A stretch of 64,000 nucleotides of DNA from Spinellus fusiger (Eukaryota; Mucoromycota; Mucoromycetes; Mucorales; Phycomycetaceae), in contig JALLLS010000039.1 of NCBI GenBank assembly GCA_025094145.1, positions 248,001 through 312,000 on the forward strand. Direction: 5' to 3'. The notes below the pieces were generated by a model. The model saw only the letters and a program-made list of their open reading frames with translations. It did not search any database and had not been told where the DNA came from. This document shows, in pieces, positions 22,424 through 32,936 of the stretch. Each line of letters begins with the position of its first letter. Position 1 is the first letter of the stretch. The translations under genes were made by a program, and so were the position numbers.

Positions 22424-23642
22424 ATGGTTTTGTTTTCTTTGCACAAGTTGGCACTATCTTCACTTTTGCTGTTGCAAGCATTTGCCATTATACAGGCACA
22501 GATTTCTATTGGGCTAGGTCCAGTATCAGCTCCGCCACCAGCATCCCAAACATCAGTTGCACCACCTGTTTCCAGTGCACCTGCAGCAACCACTACGCTT
22601 ACACCTATTACAAGCTTATCACCCACCTCTACACCTCCTAACCCACCTCCTACCACTACTGCAGAAGCTTCACAACCACCTGCTGCTACTACTACTGCTG
22701 TGGAGCCACCACCTGTTGTTACTACAAGCATTATAGGCGCAACTACTGTTATCTCTCCACCTGTTACTACTACAAACGCTGCAGGTGCTACTACAATTGT
22801 TCCTCCAGCTGCAACAACAGCACCAGCTACCACACAAGTCTCACCAAACAACCCAACAACTACTACTAAAACCAACAAAGCACCTTCAGATAATGGTTCA
22901 ACTACAAAAACTACTGACAATGCTGGCTCTGGCTCTGGCTCTGGCTCCACAAATAGTTCAAACAACTCTAATAGTTCCAATACAAATAATAGTGCACCCT
23001 CAAGCAGCAACAGTAGCGTAAATGTAGGTGCTATTGTAGGTGGTGTCATAGGTGGCCTTGGTAAGTCTATAACTATCCACATTTTATGACTTGAAAGCTC
23101 ATTGTCTAAACCTATTTTAACATTAATCAACTTCCATAGCTGGCCTCGGTCTTTTGATTGGTTTGATTGCATTTGTCAACCGCCGTGGTGGATTCACAGC
23201 ACGACGAGAAAATAATGAAGTCAAATTTGAAGACTTCGGATTAGCTGAAACTGATTTCCCTCAGCGTAGACCACCTACAGGAGGTGCATCAGGAATAAGT
23301 GGAACTCAAGGCGCACCTATAGTGCCTACTGTTCCACGCTTAAACGACCAAGGCAACTTTTACGCTGAGCAGGGGGGATATAATCAACCTTATAACAACA
23401 TGGGGATGCAGCAACAACCAGGACAAGAGGGTTACTATTACGAAGAATATCCTCAAGACCAAGGTTACTACAATGATGGAAGATACTACTATGAGAACAA
23501 CACTACACCTAATAACGGATACATGCCACAGTCTGCTTATCAGATCAGCCCTACCATGACATCATCTGTCCCCATTGTAGCCCCGGGAGGAGAATATCAT
23601 AAGCCAGACACTGTGGACTCAAAGCCTCACGAAAAGGCTTAA
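22424..23642 (+). CDS. Mucin-like single-pass cell-surface protein (Wsc/Mid2-type)
   Basis: Two exons, 22424-23060 and 23140-23642; product 379 aa. A signal peptide (MVLFSLHKLALSSLLLLQAF...IIQAQ) is followed by about 170 residues rich in Thr, Ser, Pro and Ala, then an Asn/Ser and (SG)n stretch expected to be heavily O-glycosylated. One transmembrane helix follows (VGAIVGGVIGGLAGLGLL-IGLIAF, residues about 203-225), with the stop-transfer signal NRRGG. The intron falls inside this helix. The cytosolic tail of about 145 residues is rich in Tyr, Gln, Gly and Pro. The layout is that of fungal cell-wall stress sensors or plasma membrane mucins, but there is no Cys-rich WSC head domain, so it is closer to Mid2/Mtl1 in design. 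It is the only host gene in the mobile-element island. Confidence 0.78.
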
Positions 23643-23821
23643 ACTAAGAAAAAGAGTATCACTCTACTCATTACTAAATAACTACTTCTTTACAGGTTCA
23701 TTTTCTTCTTAATTATTAAGGCTAAATTATTTTTTATTATCCTATATTCTGTATTTTTCCTGCCTATTTACTACTAGATAACTTTAAAAGTTTTATCAGT
23801 CTATCTTATTTTTAATAATAA

Positions 23822-24090
23822 TCTACTAGACATTATAATGTCTTTTTTCATGACAAAATCCAATAAGACACACTTTATTCATTTTTAGATAGTTTACCTG
23901 TAGCATGGACTTCCTTCAGTTAGGTAACCGAGGCTTCAGGGAGAACTAGGGAGGATAACGATAGGGATGAATCAGAAGGCTTGAACCTTTTCTTGGTTCA
24001 GAGAAAATAGATAGAAATACAATAATAAAGAAGGAATAAACAGTCTTTAATAGCATTGAATAGTATCAGCTACTATTTATCATGTGTTGA
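23822..24090 (+). repeat. Dispersed repeat R1, copy 2
   Basis: Second copy of the roughly 265-bp repeat described at 14943-15206. Shared blocks: ctactagacattataatgt, aaaatccaataagaca, ctgtagcatg, gcttgaaccttttcttggtt and aataataaagaaggaataaa. It lies about 180 bp downstream of the mucin-like gene. Confidence 0.75.
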
Positions 24091-25037
24091 TATGATAGTG
24101 TCTTTAATGACTTCCTGGGTTCAAAAGTATTTTGGTTAGTTAACGTACGATTCATTCTGTTCTTTTTTATTCTATTATACTTCTATTCTATTCTAATGGT
24201 TATTACAAATAGAATAATTTGGAGGAAATAACCACTAAAAGGCACACATTCTAATGCAGACTGTTGTACTTTTATACTATCTTTAAAAGATCTATCTACT
24301 GCATTCAAATACACTACAGCTTATCATAAATGCTTCATTCCAGACTATTGGTTTTGTGAGTGTGTTTTTTTTACGAACTACTAATTGCTAACTTCTTGTT
24401 TTTATTTTATTTTATAAAATATATATATAAATATAAAAAGATAAAAAGATAATTTATATAATAATAGAGTATATGATTGCTTTACTCTTTTAATTGTAGT
24501 TTTTTTTTTTTTGGAAAATAAGTATTTAGTGAAGATAACGTCACTACAATTCAAGGTATTCTTTAGGGTATTGAAATAACAATTTCCTAAATTACGACTA
24601 ACATCCTATAGTCACATGAGTTTTTCATTAAAAGTTTTATGTACTTTCCTCTTTGCTACTTTGATTTTATTCTTCTACTTTTACATTTATAATATTTTAT
24701 ATGTATATCCTTATTTATTTAACAGGTTCTTATAGAGTGGCCATCAAACCTAATACATAAATGGTATATACAATATCCACAAAATAATAAGAACAAACAT
24801 AAACTGTTGTCATGAGGGAGTTGCTATTCCTACACCCCATCCAAAATTCCTAAACGACCGAGTTTAAATTAACATTATACACACGGAGACATAATTATTG
24901 AAACATCGAATATCGGTCATTGAACTATGTTTAAACATAGAGGTTTTGCTTCTACACTTTTCAGTTAGTCACTGGCAAACAGAATATTTTGATAGATTCC
25001 TTCAAGTAAAATCTATAGATTCATGTCTGGTATCATA
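24091..25037. other. AT-rich intergenic, no gene recognised
   Basis: Contains an (AT)n/(ATAAA)n stretch at about 24405-24465 and a run of T near 24500. No coding frame was recognised. Confidence 0.5.
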
Positions 25038-26330
25038 CAGTCACACAACATTAGAAAGGGTACGACCCTCTAATTTATAAATTTTTAAACATGATTCTTC
25101 TTCTTACCACAGAATCACATTCCATTAAGCAATCTCAAATGTCAAACGCAGAATCCTCAACTAGAAACTCTAGAGTTTATAATAAGCTTGAAGAAAATAG
25201 AGTAATTGGGTGTTTATTGGCTTAAAAAAATGAAAATTACTCCATGGGTAGCATTTCAAAGGTCGTTGACATTAGCAAGACTACTGTCCAAAAGACCATT
25301 AGTAGAATCAAGACTACTGATAAACCTCTACCAATACCTAGTTCTGATGCACAAAAAAAACCAAACTAGAGAAACCTCAGATGACTTGAGGCCATTCTAA
25401 GAAGCAACCCATTTGCCTCCTATAATTACATAAATTTGGAACTTAAGGCTCATGAGATAATCATCTGTAGAGCAACATTAATCAAATACATACACCAGAT
25501 TGGGTTTGGTTCCTGCTTCGCAGCACACAAGCCAAGGTTGTCTGAAGAAAACATAAAGAAAAGACTTTGTTGGGCGAAGGAAGGGTCAATTGGACTCCTG
25601 AGGACTGGAGACGCGTCGTATGGTCTGATGAGTCACGGTTTGAAGTAGAGGGTTACCAGGGAAGAGCCAGAGTGATTTGAAAGATAGGAGAAAGGTATAA
25701 GGCTGCTTATATCATACCTACAACCAAATGGGGGAAATGTAGCATAATGATCTGGAGCTGTTTCTGGGCAAGTGGATTTGGGCCTTTAGTCTTTGTTGAT
25801 GGCACTGTGAATCAGGACGTATATGTCAACATTTTGGCAGAAAAATTTCTGTCATGGTTTATTGAATTGAATGAGAAAGAGAATAAGAATTTTATATTCC
25901 AAGAATATGGGGCTAGCTGTTACACGGGTGGCTATACAACATGGTAAAAGAACACACATGCAATCAGGCATTTTGATTAATGGCCCACACAAATACCTGA
26001 CTTAAACCCAATTGAACATGTCTGATACGCCTTGAAAATATTAAATGAGGAAAGAAAGTCATATATTATCAATGTTGAAAGTTTGAAGGTTCTACTTGCA
26101 CAACGATGAGTTCAAAGTATGACAAATAGATGCCAGGCTGTAATAGATGTCAAAGGAGACCATACAAAGCATTTATTATTATTATTATTCTATTTTCAAT
26201 AAATGAATATGTTGAGCTTTGCTATGCCTAAGTTTTGAGTTTATAGATCAAATATGGAGTTTTTTATTTAATGCTGAACATATCCTAAATATTTCATCCT
26301 GAAATTAATTTTCAAGAGTATTAAACTCAA
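25038..26330 (+). mobile_element. Chimeric Tc1/mariner relic
   Basis: The left end matches the terminus of the element at 63441 onward (TA then CAGTCACACAACATTAGAAAG). The broken transposase reads through WSDES-like sequence, ASGFGPLVFVDGTVNQDVYV and LSWFIELNEKENKNFIFQE, like the 63.6-kb element. From about 25975 (WPTQIPDLNPIEHV) onward it resembles the A1/A2 family instead. It ends at an A-family inverted repeat fused to copy A2. Several frameshifts and stops; dead. Confidence 0.8.
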
Positions 26331-27667
26331 TTGAGTTTAATACTTGCCTAAATTTTAATAAAATAATACTTAATTTTTTTTGCATAAAACTCTTCTTCTT
26401 TCCAAATATTATTAAACCAACACAACACGTCAGATACATTTTCAGAAACACACACTTGTGGAGAATATGATAAGGCAAAAGATAGAAGATGATGGGGCAT
26501 TTATTACCTGTTTAAGGCTGGATTCAATTTGACTGTAGTCGCAAACGTAGTTGAGATGAGAAAGCCCACAGTTCAAAATGTTATCAGAAACATCAAAAAA
26601 TGTGGGTCACCATTGCGTTTAAAGAGTCATGGAAAACCTAAGAAAGCCAGTGAGATGGACCTCAGACACCTGGAAAAGGTCATTAGAGAGGACCCATTTG
26701 CCTCATATAATCAGCTGAAGTTGGAAATGTCGAAGATTCAGGTTGATGTATCTAGAAACACCATTATCCGTTACTGTAAGCAGTTAGGATTCGGATCTTT
26801 TTCTTCAGCTCACAAGCCAGCCTTGACTGTAAAACACAAAGAGAAGTGGCTTCGTTGGGCTAAAGAACATGTCAATGGGACGAATGACCAGTGGAAAGGT
26901 GTCATCTGGTCTGATGAGTCAAAGTACACTGTGAAAGGGAACAATGGAGGTGCCCATGTCATCATAAAAGTTGGAGAAAGGTATGATACTAATCCTATTG
27001 TTCCAACAACAAGGTTTGGTGGCAGAGGGGTCATGCTTTGGAGCTGTCTTTGGGCGGGCGGATTTGGTCCATGAGTCTTTGTTGATGGCACTGTAAACTA
27101 AGACGAATATATCAAAATTTCAGCTAGCGAGTTCTATCTTTGGTTCGTGGAATTGAATTAGAGAGAGGATAGAGAGTTTCTGTTACAAGAAGAGGGTTCT
27201 AGCTGTCATACTGGGGCATATGCCAGATAGTGAAAAGAGACACATCGGATTAGGGGCCTTGATTAATGGCCCACACAAATACCTGACTTGAACTCAATTG
27301 AACATGTCTGGTGGGCCTTGAAAAGACAAATTGAGGAAAGAAGGGTATCTATTACCAATGTTGAAAGTTTGAAGGCTCTAATTGTAGAGGAGGGGGAGAG
27401 GATTGGTATTGAACTTGCATAACGATAAGTTCCGAGTATGACAGATAGACGCCAGGCTGTCATTGATGCCAGAGGAGGCCATACAAAATATTAACTATAT
27501 TATTATTATTGTTTTGTTTTCTATAATTAAAGATGTTGAGCTTTATTTTGTGAAAGTTTGAAGCTTCTATATCAAATGTGGAGTGTTTTATCTAATGTTG
27601 AACATATCCTAAATATTTCGTCCTGAAATTTATTTTCAAAAGTATTAAATTCAATTGTGTGTGCCTG
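26331..27667 (+). mobile_element. Tc1/mariner element, copy A2 (inactive)
   Basis: Near-identical to A1 (17042-18391), with only a few base differences noticed by eye. The 181-codon transposase frame 26529-27074 is identical in translation and has the same TGA after GGFGP. The right inverted repeat is complete (ending GTGTGTGCCTG before TA, 27668-27669). The left inverted repeat lacks its outer bases and begins at the central CAATTG, joined directly to the relic on its left. Confidence 0.92.
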
Positions 27668-28127
27668 TATTAACTTATGTTTGAGTTTAAAGTAAAGAAA
27701 CAATTTATGTATTCAAGTGTACAGTTCAAAGTATTTTTATTTTTGGGTGTTGATTGCTATTCGCGCATTGGGCATTTTAGCCACCCTATGAGATCGTTTG
27801 AAAAAAAAAGAATAAACATTGAAACACTTCAAATACATAAATGAAAAAAATAATGCAAAGAGAGAAGAGACGGAAAGAAAAGAGAATATAAAACCTCAAT
27901 GAGGGAAAAATGATAAAAATGATGAAACATGAGAAATGATTGTAAATGAGAATTATGAATAGACATCCAAAAGGCCATAGAGTCAGCAAGGAAACCAGGA
28001 CACCAAAAAGATAACCGTCATCCTGTGGCGATTCGAAATCCAACGAGGGATACTTAGAGCAACTCGGACAATCCTGAGGACACAAATACAGCAACTACAC
28101 TAGCAGCTTCTGGCTTTGCTAAACGGG

Positions 28128-31100
28128 TTAAGAATGGGTGGTAGAGGAGAGATCGGAGGAGAAGTGAGGATACAGCGTCTGTTGCTGCAGGAGTCTTTGC
28201 ACTCTATGGCGGCGTTGGCGTTCCCGCTCAACACACCCATCAGCAGCCTCAATGAGCAGGCTACCAGCTGATGGCTCTACCTTAAAGTCTCGAGTAGACG
28301 TGGCTCGATCAATGGCTTGCAGCAGTATTAACAAACTGGGCCAAAGGTCTCGCCATTTAACAAAAGACTTAACCGTGCGCGGCAGAAGATTTAGACAATA
28401 GTCAATTGGATGAACGTCTTGTGGTGGTGCAGGAACTAAGAAGAACAAGAACGTGGAGCGTTCATGGTCAACAAATGTGCAAGTGAGAAAGTGGTCCCGA
28501 TTGGCAGATGGGTGGCCACATTGGCAAGGAACTGAAGGTGTTGGTGGTAACCAAGCAATCCTCCATTTTAGTAGACGATGTCTTTCTTTGCGCGTGCACG
28601 GTAGTAGAAGGATTGGATCCCAAACAGGTCTACATAGTCCACGGGCTACCGTCACCAGCGGATTCTTGCCACGTACTAGACTAGTAATTTCACTTTGAAG
28701 ACGTTCAAGATAAGCTACTTTTAATGGATATTTAGGAGGGTTGTGAGCCCGTCCTATTCTTTGAGCATTTTGCCAGAGTACATTGCCACGTAGCTTAATC
28801 CATCTGGCTTTACTCTGGGGTGCTTCAAGCTGCGGGACAAGGCACCAGAGGAGGGTGTCTTCAGGAAGGGTAGCTGCGCGCTCAACAAATTTGGCTTGCA
28901 GATAAAGAAAACGAGAGTATATGTTAGGGAGGGCAGCTAATTGGGCAACCTGGATCGTTCCAAACCTAGCAGTAGCAGATCTAGCAAGACAAAGTCTGAG
29001 ACAAGCAGACTGACAGATTTGTAGCGGGCGAATGCCTAGTCTATTGACATTACAAATAGCCAACCCATACTCAAGGATAGGCCGAACAAAAACAGTATAC
29101 GCTCTTAGGGCTGCTGTAATCCCAAAGCCATACATGTTTACACCCATTCCTCTCAGCTTTTGCATTACTGCAATTGCCTTGACTTGTGAGTGTGAGAAAA
29201 GTGCGTCTTGGTTAATACCTTGACGTGAAAAGGGGATACCAAGGTACTTGAAAGTATCACAGGTTGGAAGCTCGTTGCCATAGAGGTAAAACGGCACATT
29301 GGCCGGGGCATTGAGTACTTCACATTTGGAGGGACTCCATTTGTAACCAAGGAGGGTCGAGTGAATTTCGGCAAGTGCCAGCATTCGATGTATATCTTCT
29401 GGGCAGCCCATAAGAGCCACATCATCAGCATACAACAAACAATTCACAGGAGCCCAAGTAACAGTGACATGAGACGGACTGTAAGAGGAATCTGACAACT
29501 CAGAAGAGTCATCCGAAACTGTAGAAGTAGGAAAAGGATTGTGAAGGGAATTCTGTAACTCGTCAAGCAATGCGTGAACAGTTGCCTGTGGGGAAGCAAA
29601 AGAGAAAGGATTTCGAGCACAGAGATTAATGGACCGTCCCATGGTAGGTGGGTGCATACCAACCAGTATTGGGGATACCGAAGCAAACCTCAAGAAACGT
29701 GGAAGAGTATCAATGAAAATAGAATAAAGAAATGGAGAAAGAATACTACCCTGTAAGACTCCTCGTTTAGGTGCAATGTCCCGGGATGCTACATTTTTCA
29801 GAATCACATTCACCACAATGTCATCAAACAAATTCTGTAGTAGCAAGAGCAACGGCTGAGACACGAAGGGCATCAGCGACTCCCATATGACAGAGCGTTC
29901 CACACTATCATATGCAGCTTTAATATCTAGGAAGACGATGACTGGAGGTTTTGGATCTTGCTCTCCTGATCCTTGGGCAGCGTACAACCCCATAAGTTCG
30001 TGGAGACAGAGGGCCTGGTCTAGAGTTCCACGACGAGCACGAAATCCACCTTGAGCCATGTCCAATGCAGGCATGGTCGAAAGGAGCTCCCCAGCTATAC
30101 ATCTTTCTAAGAGCTTACGAAACACCGATGTCAAGCTAATAGGCCGATAGTTACTAGGGTCATCCTGCTCTCCTTTGTTTTTGTAAATAGGTACCACCTG
30201 TGCTGTTCTCCAGGCCACAGGCGTCCACGACCATCTCCAACACAATGTGAAGATCTGATGTAACAGAGGCACTAGCACTCGAACTAGGGGTTTGAGCATT
30301 TCTGCTCTAATATGATCAATGCCTGGTGCTTTTCGATTTGGCATCTTTCGAATAGCAGAGTGAATAAAGTCTACGTCCCATGGGACTGGATTGTCTTGGA
30401 GAGTAAACTCCTGACGCTCCTGTCTTTCCGTAGATCCGCCAAACACACTCTCTAGGTGGTCAATCATGCAATTGGCAGCATGCCGAGGGCCCTCTGGAGA
30501 TGACAGGGAAATTGGCGAACGTCTCCGCAGCCTCATTCCTTTCACAGCACTTGTCATCTCTGTTAAGCCCTTACGGACTTTATCACAAAATACATGCCAG
30601 GTTTGTCGTTGTGCTTGCCTTATAGCTTTTTCAAAGCTAAACACGCTTCCTCATACAAGCGGTGGGCTTCAATGCGTTCAATATCATTGCCTACCCGTCG
30701 TCTAAAACGATAAAGTTCTTGACGACGGTCAGCTAACTGTTGTAGATCAGCATTCCAGTAGCTTTTCCAAGCTTTTGGATGGGATTGTGCGCGCCCTACG
30801 CTATCATCCAGGGCCTTGTAGATTGACTCATTGAGTCTCTCAGCAAAGTCCTCCATCTTAACAGAGCACAACGGGGTTTTGTCTTCCAATATTTTTTGGA
30901 TCTCTCTTTGCAGTTCACCTGTGTTCTCTGCAAAACATCGCTTGTACTGGTCACAGACTGTTTGTTTGTTTAAACGTTGCAGTCTCCAGAGGCGACGGAC
31001 AGCTGTTTCTGTCATGAGCGGTGGCATGAGCACCGGCTGAAAGGACAGCTCACACAAGTGGTGGTCTGAACCTAACGTCAGATCGTCCCTAATGTGCAAG

Positions 31101-31720
31101 CACACTTCGGAGAAGTTGTAGCTTCTTGACAGGAACAGGTCAATAATGCTAGCAAACCGACGACCATCTGCTAGAATTCGCTCATATGTAGGCAAGCCAA
31201 ATGCCAACTCTGAGTTCCACAAGGTTAGATCCTGACGGCGGATCCAGTCTTCAAATCCCACATGTCTGTCGTTTATGCCATGATCTCCAGTCAGGCGGCC
31301 TAAACGTGTATTCAGGTCACCAAGGACGAGTGTGAAGTCGTCTATGGGTAGTGAATTCAACCTTTCCGCAGCCTCACTAGACGACAGCCTCGGAGGTAGG
31401 TACAGACCATGGAGTGTATATGGGCCAATCCTACAGGAGACCACAAAAGGATTAGTAATTGGTAAGGAATGTACATGGTAAGGAAAGTCAGGACGAATAA
31501 AGAACGAAACTCCATCAAAACCTCGTCCAGCAGCACCATGGGCTGTAGCATAGTTGTGTATTTGTATCCAGGGGCACCTCAACATTTGCATGTCTTTGGT
31601 CAGGAAAGTCTCTGTCACTAAAAGTATATCAATATCATTCTGCACACACACATTCAGAACGTTCACCAGTTTGGGCCTGATTCCACAAGCATTCAATAGA
31701 CCAATCTTCAGTCTATTCAT
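28128..31720 (-). pseudogene. LINE ORF2: AP-type endonuclease, reverse transcriptase, Cys/His motif (one frameshift)
   Basis: First frame 31720-30620: endonuclease of the exonuclease/endonuclease/phosphatase family with LKIGLLNACG, LLVTETFL, LVLGDLNTRLG, SIIDLFLS and the catalytic end LGSDHHLCEL. The frame then shifts within GCTTTGAAAAAGC (about 30630-30650) and continues as 30644-28128. That frame carries reverse transcriptase with VVPIYKNKGEQ, NYRPISLTSVFRKLLER, QGGFRARRGTLDQA, VFLDIKAAYDSVER (motif A), GVLQGSILSPFLYSIFI (motif B) and LLYADDVALMG (motif C, residues 405-409). Near residues 706-722 it has CQCGHPSANRDHFLTC, the C-terminal Cys/His motif of many LINEs. About 85 residues lie between the end of motif B and YADD, more than usual. 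No RNase H was seen. All key RT residues are intact. Confidence 0.92.
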
Positions 31721-32661
31721 AATTCTTCTCGGTGGATGTTTTGGGCGTCTCCCTCATCTTCTTCCATAGCTGAGCCTGATCCAAATGCCTGGATGGCCTC
31801 TTCTTCAAGGGTGGCGGGGCGGCTGGCAACTGGGGTCTTGGCCTTGAGATCCGCCAAGAGCTTCTCAAAGGCAGTGGCAGAGAGGCGGGGAGTGGCATTA
31901 CCAGAGCCAAAGTGGCGAGCAATGCTGTACCCTAAGTGGGTGGGGGAACGAAGACAGGTGTTTGACACTCTCTGGTCAAAGAGTTCCTGGGCCTTTGCAG
32001 CCTTGGTACTGTTGGTTTCCCCTTGGAGCTTTGGGTCTGCAATGACTGCAGCGGACACAGGGTTGAAGTCCTTCACTGGACTGATCTTAAGCTTCTCGAG
32101 GTGCTCCTCGAGTTCCTTCTTGTAGCTGCTGTGGACCAGCAGCGCAACTGTTCCCCTTGCCGGGAAGTGGATGTCAATGATCCGTGACTGTTGGATCTTC
32201 AACGATCCCAACATCTTGCGGACCTGGCCGTACTTAAGGTATCGGCGGCAAGGGACGTATACGAATTCGTACACTGAGGGTCCAGTGGGCTCCTGCAAGG
32301 CACGTACTGCTTGTGCCTTAAGCACTGCTTTGGCCTTTGTAGGCTTCTTGGCCTGGGGGTTCTTCTTTGCCATGCTGGCGTAGGTGGTGGGTGTGGGTGT
32401 GGGTGTGGAGGTTGGGGCATGCTTTGAAGCAGCAGTCGAGTTGTCCTGCTTGGCAGGGGTGGCAGGGGTGGCAGTGGTGGTGGTGTTGGTGGTGCTGGTA
32501 GTGGCCTGAGCCTGGAGGGATGCAATCATTGCATCCTTGGCCTTCAATTGGGCCTCCAATTCCTGGATACGGAGTCCAAAGATCTCCATCTGTTTTTGGA
32601 TTGCCGCCATCATCTGCAGCATTTGTTGGGCGTGGGTGTCGGCCTTTTCCACCTCGGACAT
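31717..32661 (-). CDS. LINE ORF1 protein
   Basis: 314 aa, ATG at 32661 (MSEVEKADTHAQQ). An N-terminal coiled coil (MLQMMAAIQKQMEIFGLRIQ, ELEAQLKAKDAMIASLQAQ) is followed by a Thr/Ala/Pro low-complexity linker and a basic patch (AKKNPQAKKPTKAKAVLK). A compact domain follows (YEFVYVPCRRYLKYGQVRK ... VALLVHSSYKKELEEHLEK) whose strand-helix pattern suggests an RRM-like fold, and then an acidic C-terminus. The stop TGA overlaps the ORF2 ATG as ATGA. Such proteins bind LINE RNA and help form the ribonucleoprotein. The frame is open upstream of the ATG to the preceding stop near 32905, without another ATG. Confidence 0.85.
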   Translation of the reverse strand: MSEVEKADTHAQQMLQMMAAIQKQMEIFGLRIQELEAQLKAKDAMIASLQAQATTSTTNTTTTATPATPAKQDNSTAASKHAPTSTPTPTPTTYASMAKKNPQAKKPTKAKAVLKAQAVRALQEPTGPSVYEFVYVPCRRYLKYGQVRKMLGSLKIQQSRIIDIHFPARGTVALLVHSSYKKELEEHLEKLKISPVKDFNPVSAAVIADPKLQGETNSTKAAKAQELFDQRVSNTCLRSPTHLGYSIARHFGSGNATPRLSATAFEKLLADLKAKTPVASRPATLEEEAIQAFGSGSAMEEDEGDAQNIHREEL

Positions 32662-32936
32662 TTTGTTCTCCTCGTTGGTTCTTGCTCGGGTGCGTTTGGC
32701 AAGCAGTTTTTCTTTTCTGCTTTTAGGGACGTCGTAGGTGGTGGGGACGTCGGTAAGGCCAAACTCGAAGGGTTTGGCGGGTGGTGCTGAGGTGGGGTCC
32801 GTGGTTAATGGATCCAGTGTGATATAGGTGGCGGGGGGTGTTGGTGTTGACGGATGGGTGATTGTAATGTTTGCTGTAGATTTTATTATAACTCTTTGGG
32901 GTAATATTTATTACGCGAAAGAGCCTTGATTATATA

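Larger units (their letters stand above)
27720..32935 (-). mobile_element. Near-full-length non-LTR retrotransposon (LINE)
   Basis: Reading on the minus strand: 5'UTR (32935-32662), ORF1 (32661-31717), ORF2 with endonuclease and reverse transcriptase (31720-28128, one frameshift), and 3'UTR (28127-27720) ending in a short A-rich stretch and tactttgaactgta. It is the parent type of the truncated copies at 15420-16345, 34309-35371 and 35383-36046. The 5' end is next to a Tc1 element whose TA target lies at 32935-32936, so the true 5' limit is uncertain. Confidence 0.93.

Noticed and set aside
22327..23172. 281-codon minus-strand frame rich in Val/Ala/Gly
   Set aside because: Antisense of the Thr/Ser/Pro-rich mucin gene; its composition simply mirrors that repeat-rich exon.
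28453..28698. 81-codon frame (MERSWSTNVQ...) repeated identically at 34393-34638 and partly at 15393-15656
   Set aside because: Antisense shadow of LINE ORF2; it recurs because the LINE copies do, not because it is a gene.
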